A stretch of 64,000 bases of DNA from VAZQ01 sp963827585 (GTDB lineage Bacteria > Pseudomonadota > Alphaproteobacteria > Rhizobiales > Xanthobacteraceae). The DNA is taken from the NCBI GenBank assembly GCA_963827585.1, contig CAWHCK010000051.1:1-64000 (forward strand). Reading direction: 5' to 3'. The notes beneath the pieces are model-generated. The model was given only the letters and a program-made list of their open reading frames with translations, was not told the origin of the DNA and did not search any database. The position numbers were made by a program, and so were the translations under genes. How positions within the stretch are numbered: the first letter of the stretch is position 1; every line of letters begins with the position of its first letter. Positions 15,902 to 25,110 of the stretch are shown piece after piece.

Positions 15902-15945
15902 CCGGAATTGCAGGCGGGACGCGATCCGCACCATTGCTGCGCTTT

Positions 15946-17174
15946 TCACCAGTTGACGGCCGGCTTCACCGTCGGCAGCCGCGAGGAGCCCGTCATGGGC
16001 GGCTGTTCCCGCTGCATCTTGCGCACGTCGCGATTCATCTCAAGGCAGGTGAGCCATTCCACATAGCTCGGGAGATAGACATTCGTTCGCATGCACTGCG
16101 CCCGGTCGGCGGACGAATACGTCGCCCGGTCCTTGACGATCTGGTCGCGGGCCCTTTGCTCGGAGTCGAGACATCCTTTGATGTCCTGGTCCGCCGTCGT
16201 CCCGCCCATCAGACTGACCATGGCACCGGCCGCGGCCTTGCAGGTCTTGTTGATGTCGACGACCGGCACCTCCTTGCGCGCCAGCGAACTCGAGCGCGGC
16301 AAGACGCCGACGGGCATCCGCGACATGCGCGCCGGTGCCGAAGTTCTGAATATAGGTATTGAAAGCCGTGGAGGTATTGGCGCCCACCGCCTCGTTCCAG
16401 GCCTTCTCGTCGGCATCCTTGCAGAGTCTGCTCCTGGAGCGCGGCCACGCGCTGGCGCGCCTCAGCCGCGTGCGCGCCAGAACCAAACTTCTCGATATAA
16501 GCGTTCAATGCCGCGGCGGTCCCGGCCGCCGATGCATCGGCCCAGGCCTTCTCTTCGGCGTCCTTGCGTGCCTGCTCGTCGAGCGCGGCGACGCGCTGGC
16601 GCGCCTCGGCCGCGTGCGCCCCTGCGTTGAAGCCCTGGAGATATCCGTTGAATGCGGCGGAGGTATTGGCGCGCACCGCGTCGGCCCAGGCCTTCTCGTC
16701 CGCCTGCTTGCGTGCCTGCTCGTTGAGCGCGGCAATGCGCTGGCGCGCCTCGGCGACATGCGCGCCCGCGCCGAAGGTCTGAATATACGAATTGAATGCC
16801 GCCACGGTACCGGCGCGCTCCGCGTCAGCCCAGGACCTCTCGTCCGCCTGCTTGCGCGCCTGCTCGTTGAGCGCGGCGATGCGCTGTTGGGCGTCCCCGA
16901 CATGCGCGCCCGCGCTGAAGTTCTGGAGATACGTGTTGAAGGCTGCGACGGTCCCGGCACTCGCCGCCTCGGTCCAGGCCTTCTCGTCGGCCTCCTTGCG
17001 CGCTTGCTCGTCGGCCGCGGCCTGTTGCTGCTGCTGGGCCGCAGTCTGCTGCGAGTCCGACTGCTGGCTGCAAGCCGAGACGAGCGCAGCGCCCGCAATG
17101 ACCGCAACCACTGCCAGGTTCAGAAGTCCAGTGGGCCCGATGCGTTTAGGCTTCTGAGGCAGATCACCGTTCAT
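15946..17174 (-). CDS. lipoprotein with five 48-residue repeats, two frameshifts
   Basis: About 409 residues when read across two shifts (near 16420-16428 and 16285-16292). A membrane-anchor start ends in a lipobox VSAC, then a Gln-rich stretch. Five tandem 48-residue units follow of the form EQARKxADEKAWxxA...AFNxYLQxFxAGAHxxEARQRIAAL, a helical repeat akin to those in caspase-domain and periplasmic scaffold proteins. The C-terminal domain has four Cys, one in each of NKTCKAAAGAMV, DIKGCLDSEQ, AQCMRTNVYL and LTCLEMNRD. The first unit is intact; the fifth begins after the first shift. Likely a periplasmic scaffold; function unknown. Start ATG overlaps the stop of the upstream frame. Confidence 0.75.
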
Positions 17175-17401
17175 GGCCGACCTTCTTCAGGTTTGACGGC
17201 CCCGCGTGCCGCATGTCCGGTCTCAAATATGTCTCGAACCCCCGGCGCGGTCAAAGACCGGCCGTGCGCGCTACCTGATGTAAGGATCGACGCGAGGATT
17301 CCAATGAGGCCTGCGACAATGACGCCAAGTATGCCGCCGCCCGCAAGTCCTCTGGGAGTCTTCCGGGGCAGCAGCTCCGCGCGCGGAGGTTCCGGCTTGG
17401 G
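17171..17401 (-). CDS. candidate TM reading frame continuing the upstream gene
   Basis: Directly in frame after the TGA (17402-17404) that ends the small secreted protein, the minus strand stays open for 76 codons: PKPEPPRAELLPRKTPRG, a hydrophobic helix GGILGVIVAGLIGILASIL, then a polar tail ending EEGRP and a TGA that overlaps the ATG of the repeat lipoprotein. No ATG/GTG/TTG start is present near its beginning. Either the TGA is an error or nonsense mutation splitting one ~193-residue protein (Pro-rich linker plus C-terminal membrane helix), or this is untranslated. Confidence 0.35.
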   Translation of the reverse strand, partial: PKPEPPRAELLPRKTPRGLAGGGILGVIVAGLIGILASILTSGSAHGRSLTAPGVRDIFETGHAARGAVKPEEGRP

Positions 17402-17752
17402 TCAGCGGCGGCGGCGAGGCGGGGGAGGCGCAGGCGGCGGCTCCACCACGCGCTGCCAGATCGTTCCGTTGTCGAATTGAACGGTCATGCCGTCCGGAGA
17501 ATAGATCGCGCCCATATTGGCCCGGTCGATCCAGACGCGACCCGGATAGTCCACCCAGCCTCGCGAGGGCTGGCCGGCATCGTTCACCACGTTGAGCTCC
17601 CAGCCATTCTGCGTGATGAAGGCAAGCCCCGGCCGGGTCGATAGGCAACCCTGCATGCACCGATAGGGACCGGTCAGATTGACGCCTTGCGCCGACGCCT
17701 CGGTTGCGACCAAAGCTGCCGACATGGCAATCGCAGCCAATAGGGTTTTCAT
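17402..17752 (-). CDS. small exported protein with Pro-rich tail
   Basis: 116 residues, start ATG 17752 after AAGGAG. A clean signal peptide (MKTLLAAIAMSAALVATEAS, cut after ASA) is followed by YRCMQGCLSTRPGLAFITQN and a compact domain with two Cys, and ends in EPPPAPPPPRRRR. The Cys pair CMQGC suggests a disulphide. No family recognised. See 17171-17401: the same frame resumes after the stop with a Pro-rich linker and a membrane helix, so this may be the N-terminal part of a longer protein. Confidence 0.65.
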   Translation of the reverse strand: MKTLLAAIAMSAALVATEASAQGVNLTGPYRCMQGCLSTRPGLAFITQNGWELNVVNDAGQPSRGWVDYPGRVWIDRANMGAIYSPDGMTVQFDNGTIWQRVVEPPPAPPPPRRRR

Positions 17753-17958
17753 CGCCTTCTCCTTACGCACTAGGCTCCGTTGATCCCTCGACACTCTCGA
17801 TCCGCGGTGATCGAAGAAGCAGATGAAACTTTTCGATCTTGCGGGCAAGATGCATCGCCGAACCAAGCGCGTGTTTGGTAAATGCCGGCGCAGCGACGCC
17901 GTCGGTTTGATATCCATCCCGGCGAGCGTACGGCCCCTGCCCGATCCAGCCGGTCGAC

Positions 17959-19209
17959 CTACGCCGTCGAGGCGGTTCGCTCCCGTACGTCAGGTGGTGT
18001 GCGCCCGCGCAGCGCGCTCCACAGCAGCAGCGCGCCCGCGGCCAGCACCACGGGGAACACCACCTCGTTCACGGTGGCCCAGCCGAAGCTCGCCAACAGC
18101 TGGCCCGAGGAGAACGAGGCGATCGCCATCGTGCCGAACACGAGGAAATCGTTGAAGGCCTGAACCTTGTTGCGCTCGTTCGGGCGGTGACACTGCGTCA
18201 CCATGGTGGTCGCGCCGATGAAGGCGAAATTCCACCCCACGCCGAGCAGCGCCAGCCCGATCCAGAAATGCCAGAGCGAAATGCCGGCGATCCCGATCAA
18301 GGCTGCAACGACGATGAGAGCGAGGCCCACGCCGGTGACACGCTCGATCCCGAAGCGGGAAATGAGCGTGCCGGTGATGAAGCTCGGCGCGTACATGCCG
18401 AGCACGTGCCACTGCAGGCCAAGCGCCGCCTGGGTGATCGTGTGGTTGCACATCACCATGGCGAGCGGCGCCGAGGTCATGACCAGGTTCATCATCGCAT
18501 AGGAGGCGACCCCGCATGCGACCGCCACGACGAAGCGCGGCTGCCGTGCGATCTCCGACAGCGGGCGGCCGTCCCCCGCGACCGAGCGCGGCAGCGGCTT
18601 CGGTATGTTCACGAACATGAGCACGCCTGCCGAGATCAAGGCGAGGGTGGACTGGCCGAGATAGGTCGCGGCGAAAAGATAGGGCGGCCACAAATCCTGA
18701 GTCGCGATGACGAGTTGCGCGCCGACGACCCCGGCAAGGACGCCGCCGAGCAGCACCCAGGAAATCGCCTTGGGCCGAAACTCGTCGCTCGCCGTGTCGG
18801 CAGCGGCAAAGCGATAGGACTGATGGGCCGAGGCATAAAAGCCGCCGAACATGGCGCCGACGTTGAAGAGCAGGAACGAGCCTTGCAGCACGGCGAGGCA
18901 GCAGATCAATCCGTTGAGCACGCCGCAGGCGGTGCCGATCTGCAGCGCGTTGCGTCGGCCCAGCCGCCGCGCCAGCACCCCGATCGGCAGCGTCCCCATC
19001 CACATGCCGAGGACGAAGATGCTGATCGGAAGCGTCGCCAATCCCTTGTCCGGGGCCAGCATGGTGCCGACGATGCCGGCAGTCGCGACCAGCACCGTGT
19101 TGTTGCCGCCGGCGAGCGCCTGCGTCACCGCCAGCACCAGCGCGTTGCGGCGGGCAAGGCGATCGCCGGCGAGCGCGTCTCCGACCGTTTCGGCAGCAAG
19201 AGCCGACAT
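17959..19209 (-). CDS. MFS transporter
   Basis: 416 residues from ATG 19209 (MSALAAETVGDALAGDRLAR), about 12 membrane helices. The inter-helix 2/3 loop GVLARRLGRRNALQIG has the major-facilitator G-x-L-x-D/R-R-x-G-R-R pattern. Substrate not predictable from sequence. It lies 87 bp downstream of the FMN-dependent dehydrogenase on the same strand and may move the related hydroxy acid or product. Confidence 0.85.
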   Translation of the reverse strand: MSALAAETVGDALAGDRLARRNALVLAVTQALAGGNNTVLVATAGIVGTMLAPDKGLATLPISIFVLGMWMGTLPIGVLARRLGRRNALQIGTACGVLNGLICCLAVLQGSFLLFNVGAMFGGFYASAHQSYRFAAADTASDEFRPKAISWVLLGGVLAGVVGAQLVIATQDLWPPYLFAATYLGQSTLALISAGVLMFVNIPKPLPRSVAGDGRPLSEIARQPRFVVAVACGVASYAMMNLVMTSAPLAMVMCNHTITQAALGLQWHVLGMYAPSFITGTLISRFGIERVTGVGLALIVVAALIGIAGISLWHFWIGLALLGVGWNFAFIGATTMVTQCHRPNERNKVQAFNDFLVFGTMAIASFSSGQLLASFGWATVNEVVFPVVLAAGALLLWSALRGRTPPDVRERTASTA

Positions 19210-19296
19210 TTCCGTGCTCCGAAGGGGGATTCCGTATAGAACAGTTTTTCCTCTTAGCCGCAGATCCGGGAATGAACACAATACCGGAAACGCAGA

Positions 19297-20535
19297 TCAG
19301 AGGTGCAGCGCGCCGGGATGGCGGATCGCTGCCGAGCGCGCCTCGATCGGGCGCAGCGCGCCGATCTGGCCGAACGCCGACTTCATCTCCTCGATCATGA
19401 GATCGATGACATGGCCCGGCCCCTCGGCGCCGAGCGCGCCCAGGCCCCATAGAAAGGCTTTGCCGGCGAAGGCCGCGTCGGCGCCGAGCGCGATCGCGCG
19501 CACGACGTCGAGCCCCGAGCGCACGCCGCTGTCGAGCATCACCGTCGCGCGCCCGCCGACGGCGCGGGCAATGGCCGGCAGCACATCGATCGGCGCCGGC
19601 AGACCCTCGACCTGGCGTCCGCCATGGTTCGACACCACGATGCCGTCGACCCCGAGGGACACGCACGTTTCGGCGTCGGCCGGATGAAGGATTCCCTTCA
19701 CCACCAGGGGACGCTTCCAGCGCTCGCGATAGCGCGCCACCTCCTCCCAGGTGAAGGCGCCGCCCATCTCACGTCGCACGAAGGCCGCGACCTCGTTCAC
19801 GTTCGCGGTGTCGGCGGTGTAGGGCTTGAGATTCCCGAAGCGCGGCTGCCCATGCGTCCACAGCGACTTGAGGTAGCCGGGCGAGGCCAGAATGCCGGCG
19901 AGCATCCGCAGGTCCGGACGAAACGGCGAGGTGATGCCGGCCGCGACCTCGCGCGGGCGGGTCGTGCGCACCGGCACATCGAGGGTGAGAACCAGAACGT
20001 GCACGCCGACGGCTTCGGCGCGGCGAAGAAGATCGAAGCCGATCGCATGCTCGTTGCGGGAGCAGCGATAGAGCTGGAACCAGAGCACGTCGGGGGCGAT
20101 CTCGGCGGCGCGCTCGACCGTCATCCCGCCGACCAGGCCGAGCGTATAGGGCACGCGCGCGCGCTGCGCCGCGGCGGCGAGATATTGGTCGGCCCCGGGC
20201 CACACGATGGAGGGCCCCCCCATGGGAGCAACGCCGATCGGGGCCGAGTAGCGCTTGCCGAAGAGCTCGACATCGACCGGCGGCAAGGCCGTGGTGACGC
20301 CGTAGCGCGGCACCAGCTCAACCGCATCAAGCGCGCTCCAGTTGCGGGCAATGCCGCCGTCGGCACCCGCTCCGCCATCCATGTATTCGAAGGCGAAGCT
20401 CGGCGCGTGCCGGCGGGCATGCTCGCGCAGATAGGCGACGGCGGGAAAGCGGCGATGCAGCTTGAGGAAGCGTGGATTGTCGGCCGGCGTATAGATCTCG
20501 GCCGCCGGCCGGATCGCAGCAGTCGTATCGTCCAT
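19297..20535 (-). CDS. FMN-dependent alpha-hydroxy acid dehydrogenase
   Basis: 412 residues from ATG 20535. TIM-barrel flavoenzyme of the lactate/glycolate/mandelate dehydrogenase family: FEYMDGGAGADGG, then PIGVAPMGG, substrate-site LWFQLY, the catalytic segment VVSNHGGRQVEG with His-Gly-Gly-Arg, and the FMN phosphate site DSGVRSGLDVVRAIALGA. Oxidises an L-2-hydroxy acid to the 2-oxo acid, probably passing electrons to the membrane. The neighbouring binding protein and MFS carrier suggest an uptake-and-use unit, but the acid cannot be named. Confidence 0.9.
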   Translation of the reverse strand: MDDTTAAIRPAAEIYTPADNPRFLKLHRRFPAVAYLREHARRHAPSFAFEYMDGGAGADGGIARNWSALDAVELVPRYGVTTALPPVDVELFGKRYSAPIGVAPMGGPSIVWPGADQYLAAAAQRARVPYTLGLVGGMTVERAAEIAPDVLWFQLYRCSRNEHAIGFDLLRRAEAVGVHVLVLTLDVPVRTTRPREVAAGITSPFRPDLRMLAGILASPGYLKSLWTHGQPRFGNLKPYTADTANVNEVAAFVRREMGGAFTWEEVARYRERWKRPLVVKGILHPADAETCVSLGVDGIVVSNHGGRQVEGLPAPIDVLPAIARAVGGRATVMLDSGVRSGLDVVRAIALGADAAFAGKAFLWGLGALGAEGPGHVIDLMIEEMKSAFGQIGALRPIEARSAAIRHPGALHL

Positions 20536-20582
20536 GGGGTGGTCTTCTCTGTGCGTCGGCCGGGATGAATGGCCGACGGTTC

Positions 20583-21982
20583 CTATTTGGCCGGACAGAG
20601 CGGCTGTTGCGGACTGCAACGGTAGAGCTCGTATTCGACGAACTGCTCGTTCTCCACCTTCCAATGCACCAGCGGCGGAAACATGTCGCCGGCGGCGTCC
20701 CAATCGTCCGAATCATAGGCGCCCTCGTAGTTGATGGGCTTGCCTTGCGCTATCAGCCTGATGGCCGCACTGAAATCCTCGACGGTCGGCCGCACTTTCT
20801 GCCCTGCGGGATCGTTGATCGCGGTGAGCCCGCGGCGAATGTCGGCGGGGCTGACGTCGCTCGCCTTTGCGGCATTCTCCGCGACCAGCGCCGCCAGCAT
20901 GAGCGTGACGGCACAATCGTACGCTCCCGAGGACGTCATTTCGGGAGATTGTCCCGTCGCCGCCTTGAAGGCCTCGAGGAAGGCCTGGCCCGACGCACTC
21001 TTGTCGACGAGCGTGACCGAGCTGCCCTCGAGGCCGTTGGCCGCCGCGCCCATCGCCTTGAGGATGTAGTTCCGGCGGAAGCTGTTGTTCGACAGGATCG
21101 GAATGGCATAGCCGCCCTGCCGGTAGGTCTTGATCGCTTCTGACGCCGCCTGCGGCAGCATCGCGACAATGACGACGTCGGGTGCGCCATCGGTCTTGCC
21201 GGTGGTCTCGTTGGTGTTGTCGACCACCTTGGCCCAGTCGGCGCCGATCTTGTCGAGCGTCGACATGTAGATGAGCTCGGTCGATGACGGCTCCTTGTAG
21301 AGCGACGGCAGAGCCGCCGCGATCCCGGTGGCCAATGCGCGATGGCCGGCGTCGGCGAAAATCCCGATCTTGAAGGTGCCGTCGCCGTTCCCTTTGCCGT
21401 CGTTCGTCCGCCTTCAGCGCGATTTGCACCAGCACGGCGGCTTCGTACTTGGCGACGTAAAACACCCGGAACAGCCAGTTGTCGAGGTCGCGTTGCGCCG
21501 CCTGCGTGATGCCGTCGGAGTCCGTCACATTGGCGTCGTTGATGAAGCTGGACGAGCACTGAAAACACGTGATCGGGACCTTTTGCTGCGCGAGGCTCCC
21601 CGGATCGTAGTTGAGCTTGTTGACCGCGACGGTGACGCCGCTGCTGTCGGTGACCAGCGCCTTCACGCGCTCCTGATTGATGAGTCTGACCGCCTCGGAC
21701 TGTGCGAACGGGGGATTGCTCTTCGAATCTCCGAACACCAGCTCGAACCGCACCCGGCTGTCGCTGCGGTCGAGAGCTTCATTCATTTGCCTGGCGGCGA
21801 GCTCGATCGCCGCGCGATAGAGCGGCGACGTGCTGCCGCCGGTCTGGTCCACGACCGCGCCTACGCGAATGACGGTTCGTTCCGACGCCGGGAGCGGGCG
21901 CGGACTTGGCGGCATCTGCGCCGAGGCTCAACGCCACCAACAATGTCAACAGCACTTCCCATCCCTTGTGAGCAAAGGACAT
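20583..21982 (-). CDS. ABC-type periplasmic substrate-binding protein, two frameshifts
   Basis: About 465 residues read across shifts near 21889-21893 and 21400-21408. Start ATG 21982 follows GGGGAGG. Signal peptide MSFAHKGWEVLLTLLVALSL, then TVIRVGAVVDQTGGSTSPLY, the opening of a type-I periplasmic binding domain of the branched-chain-amino-acid class. The later parts VVIVAMLPQAASEAIKTYRQ and ILSNNSFRRNYILKAMG complete the second lobe. No permease or ATPase lies nearby, so it is an orphan receptor or works with distant partners. Same strand as the hydroxy-acid dehydrogenase and MFS genes. Confidence 0.75.
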
Positions 21983-22136
21983 GGCGTATCCTCCCCAATT
22001 TTGTCGGGCGACGTCGCGGCCTCTGTCGGGTCGTCTGATGTCGCACCGCAAAACTTATACTGCGAGTGCCTTTAACGAACTGGCAGGTTCGAACCGGGTT
22101 CGACTGTCGATGGTAGCAGGTTGACGGCGGCGGCGC

Positions 22137-23145
22137 TCAGAAATGGCTGAAGGAGGGACGCGCAAACGCCAGCAGCTTGCCCTTGCGGTCGCGAAAACGC
22201 GTCTCCCCCTCCCCGGCCGCGACCGTGCCGATCTCGGTGACCGCGACGCCCGCCGCGGCCGCGTCCCGGCGCAATGCCTCGACCTTGCCCGCCGGCACGC
22301 ATGCCAGCACCTCGAAGTCGTCGCCGCCGGTGATGATGGTCTCGATCCGCGCGGGCTCGTTGGCGACGGCGGCGCGCGCGGCCTCGGAGAGCGGAATGCG
22401 CGCAACCTCGATGTCGGCTGCGACGCCGGAGGCGCGGCAGAGCTTGGCGAGATCGCCCGCAAGGCCGTCGGACACGTCCATGGCGGCCGAAGCGTACTCG
22501 CCGAGAGCCTCGGCTATCGCCGATGCGCGGTTCCGGCACCAGATAGCGGGTCTCGAGCTGCTTCTCCTGCTCGCCGGCAAGTCTCCAACGCTTGGCCGCG
22601 GAGGCGTCGCATCGCAAGAGCAGGCCGAGCGCAGCGTCGCCGATGGTGCCGGTGACCACGACCCGGTCGCCCGGCCTGGCGCCGACGCGACGCACCATCT
22701 TGCCGTGCGGCACCGCGCCGAAGACCGCGATTGAAACCATGACCGGTCCGGGCGTTCGAACCGTGTCGCCGCCGAACAGCGGGCAGCCGAAGGCATCCGC
22801 GTCCGCGCCGAGCCCGTGTGCGAACGGCGTCAGCCACGCATCGCCGATCTCCTTCGGCAACGCCAGGGTCAGCAGAAATCCGAGCGGCTTGGCGCCCTTG
22901 GCGGCGAGATCGGAAAGATTCACGCGTAGCGCCTTTTTGGCGACTGTGTCGGGCGGATCGTCGGGAAAGAAATGCACGCCGCCGACGATGGCGTCGGCCT
23001 TGAGCACCAGATCGCATCCCGCCGGCGGCGCGATCGCCGCGGCGTCGTCAACGAGCCCGAGCGCGCTCGGATGTTTGGCGAGCGGCTTGAAATAGCGCGC
23101 GATCAGGCGATCCTCGCCCAATTCGACTGCGTGCTTCTTGCTCAT
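22137..23145 (-). CDS. thiL: thiamine-monophosphate kinase, one frameshift
   Basis: Phosphorylates thiamine monophosphate to the active diphosphate. Start ATG 23145 (MSKKHAVELGEDRLIARYF); GLVDDAAAIAPPAGCDLVLK and AIVGGVHFFPDDPP carry the ATP/metal residues; VSDGLAGDLAKLCRASG and the ending EIGTVAAGEGETRF are in the other frame. The break is near 22525-22529, where one missing base in a GCGC run joins YLVPEPR to ASAIAEALGEYASAAMDVSD. Family length (~334) is restored. ThiL is needed for thiamine-PP, so assembly error is the likely cause. Conserved position after nusB in this order group, here separated by inserted genes. Confidence 0.9.
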
Positions 23146-23243
23146 GGCGCTCGGCCGCCCAAACAATCGGTCAAGTGACTGGTCTCGGCCGCCATGATAG
23201 CCTCGGCCACATCCAAAATAAGCAAGATTTCCCGAGCCCGACG

Positions 23244-24407
23244 ATGGAAGCATTCGATCTCTATTCGCCGGAAATCGATGCCAACCCCTTCCCGTACTAC
23301 GAAGTCCTGCGCGAGCGACATCCCTGCTACTGGAGCGAAAGCGGGCAATTGTGGATCCTCTCGCGCTACGACGACATCGTGCAGGCGGCGCGCGACTGGG
23401 AAACCTTCTCCTCCTCGCAAGGCAACATGATCGACGAGCTTCCCGGCCGCGCCGGCGCCACGCTCGGAACGACCGACCCGCCCCGTCACGATCGCCTGCG
23501 GGCGCTGAGCCAGGCCGCCTTCGTGCGCAAGAATATCGAGCACCTCATCGCGCCGACCCTCGAAATTGCCGATCGCTCGCTCGACCGCATATGCGAGCGC
23601 AAGGCGTTCGAGTTCATCAACGATTTTTCCAGCCAGATCACCGTCGGGCTCCTCTTCCGCACCATGGGCCTGCCCGAACGCGATCATGCCGATATCAGGC
23701 GCAAGGTCATCCTCGCGGTCTCCACCGACAAATCGGTCAAGGGGCGCAACGCCGAACACATCGCCGCTTTCAAGGAGCTCAGCGACTTCCTCGCCGCAGA
23801 GGTGTCGGCGCGCCGGGCGAAGCCGACCGATGACCTCATCACCCACCTCGCCGAAGCCGAGATCGACGGCGACCGACTGAGCGAGCGCGAGATCGTGCTT
23901 ACGACCGCAACCTTCGTCATGGCCGGGGTGGAATCGCTCTCGAGCTTCATGACCATGTTGGCGCTCAATCTGCACGATCACCCCGACGCCCGCCGCCGCA
24001 TCGTGGCGGACCCCACGCTGATGGAGACGGCAATCGAGGAATCGCTACGCTTCAACACCTCGGCGCAGCGCTTCAAGCGCACGGTCATGCGCACGACCGA
24101 GCTGCACGGCCAGAAGATGCAGGCCGGCGACAAGGTGGCGCTCGCCTTCGGCTCCGGCAACCGCGATTGGCGGAAATTCCCCAATCCGGACGTCTACGAC
24201 GTCCAGCGGCGGCCGCAAGGCCATCTCGGCTTCGGCGCCGGCAAGCATTTCTGCCTCGGCAGTCAGATGGCGCGGCTCGTCACCGAGGTCGCGATGAAAC
24301 GTTTCCTCGCGCGCGTGCCCGAATACCACCTTGCGGCCACCGAGATTGGGTGGAACTCGTCCTCGAATTTTCGCAGCCCGGTCGCGTTGCCGTTCGCAAC
24401 GTCCTGA
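23244..24407 (+). CDS. cytochrome P450
   Basis: 387 residues from ATG 23244. Heme-thiolate loop FGAGKHFCLG with Cys337, K-helix ExxR at 266-269 (ESLR) and the meander are present. The I-helix reads MAGVESLSS: the usual Ala-Gly-x-x-Thr oxygen-activation Thr is Ser here. No membrane anchor, so soluble bacterial class needing a ferredoxin system, none of which is encoded nearby. Divergent from thiL by about 98 bp and inserted on the opposite strand within the riboflavin block. Substrate unknown. Confidence 0.9.
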   Translation: MEAFDLYSPEIDANPFPYYEVLRERHPCYWSESGQLWILSRYDDIVQAARDWETFSSSQGNMIDELPGRAGATLGTTDPPRHDRLRALSQAAFVRKNIEHLIAPTLEIADRSLDRICERKAFEFINDFSSQITVGLLFRTMGLPERDHADIRRKVILAVSTDKSVKGRNAEHIAAFKELSDFLAAEVSARRAKPTDDLITHLAEAEIDGDRLSEREIVLTTATFVMAGVESLSSFMTMLALNLHDHPDARRRIVADPTLMETAIEESLRFNTSAQRFKRTVMRTTELHGQKMQAGDKVALAFGSGNRDWRKFPNPDVYDVQRRPQGHLGFGAGKHFCLGSQMARLVTEVAMKRFLARVPEYHLAATEIGWNSSSNFRSPVALPFATS

Positions 24408-24543
24408 GCGAACGGCGCATAAAGTTCCGCATCACGATCGCGTCAATGCGCCGGGCCGTGCATCTCACAGGCTTGTGCGTTGCAGCATTGCATGGTGCGC
24501 CGCACATATCCCTCATCGAAATTCGAACAAGGGAGTATCCGAT

Positions 24544-24726
24544 ATGAGAACCCTCATCGCTCTTGCCGCGCTTGCCGTTGCGGTGGCTTCGCCTGCGCTC
24601 GCGCAGACCGCTCCGCGGTCGAGCAACAGCGTGATTATCGGCAACCAGAACCTCGGCTCCGACCCGGATGCCAATGTGCGGTTCGACCTGCAGCGGGAAT
24701 CCGGCACCCGGAACGGCAGCTACTGA
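24544..24726 (+). CDS. 60-residue exported peptide
   Basis: Start ATG 24544 after AAGGGAG. A textbook signal peptide (MRTLIALAALAVAVASPALA) leaves a ~39-residue polar mature peptide ending SGTRNGSY, with no Cys. A strong hairpin terminator follows 25 bp downstream, supporting a real short transcript. No family recognised. Confidence 0.65.
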   Translation: MRTLIALAALAVAVASPALAQTAPRSSNSVIIGNQNLGSDPDANVRFDLQRESGTRNGSY

Positions 24727-24751
24727 TTTCGCGTATCGCCGTTCTTGCGTG

Positions 24752-24780
24752 AAAGCCCCGGGCCTCGCGCCCGGGGCTTC
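24752..24780 (+). terminator. Rho-independent-type terminator
   Basis: GC-rich stem AAGCCCCGGGC / GCCCGGGGCTT with a short CTCGC-type loop, followed by TCTTCGTCTTTC. It ends the short transcript of the 60-residue peptide gene. Confidence 0.8.
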
Positions 24781-24900
24781 TTCGTCTTTCGCCAATAGTG
24801 TGACGCGGATCACAGAACGACGCGGCATCCCTCGCTAGAGTTCGAACGTACTGGACGTCGGGGGCGCGAAGAATTGGGGCTCGAGACAAGGAGGCCCGTC

Positions 24901-25083
24901 ATGCTGAAATACGCAATTGTCCTCACGATCGCTTTCCTGTTGGCCACGCAGTCGCACTCTGCCTGGTCAGCCTTCGATCCCCCCCAGGGCAAGCTGGCGG
25001 CGCCGTTCTCGCCGAATTCAACGATCTATCGCCCGGATTGCTGGATCAAGGAAGATCCGAATTGCGACGCGCAGCGGCCATAG
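24901..25083 (+). CDS. 60-residue exported peptide
   Basis: Start ATG 24901 after AAGGAGG. Signal peptide MLKYAIVLTIAFLLATQSHS, then a ~38-residue mature peptide with IYRPDCWIKEDPNCDAQRP, whose two Cys may form a disulphide. Same length as the preceding exported peptide gene, but I see no sequence relation. Convergent with nusB, 27 bp apart. Family unknown. Confidence 0.6.
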   Translation: MLKYAIVLTIAFLLATQSHSAWSAFDPPQGKLAAPFSPNSTIYRPDCWIKEDPNCDAQRP

Positions 25084-25110
25084 CGGTGCCTGGCCTGCCG
25101 CGGCCGCGCA

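Noticed and set aside
22082..22105. GGTTCGAACCGGGTTCGA, resembling a tRNA T-arm
   Set aside because: The flanking bases do not form the 5-bp T stem, and no anticodon arm or acceptor pairing is found within 90 bp on either strand.
24901..25083. Two 60-residue exported peptides as a toxin-antitoxin or tandem duplicate pair
   Set aside because: The mature parts share no similarity and a terminator separates the genes; nothing indicates toxicity.
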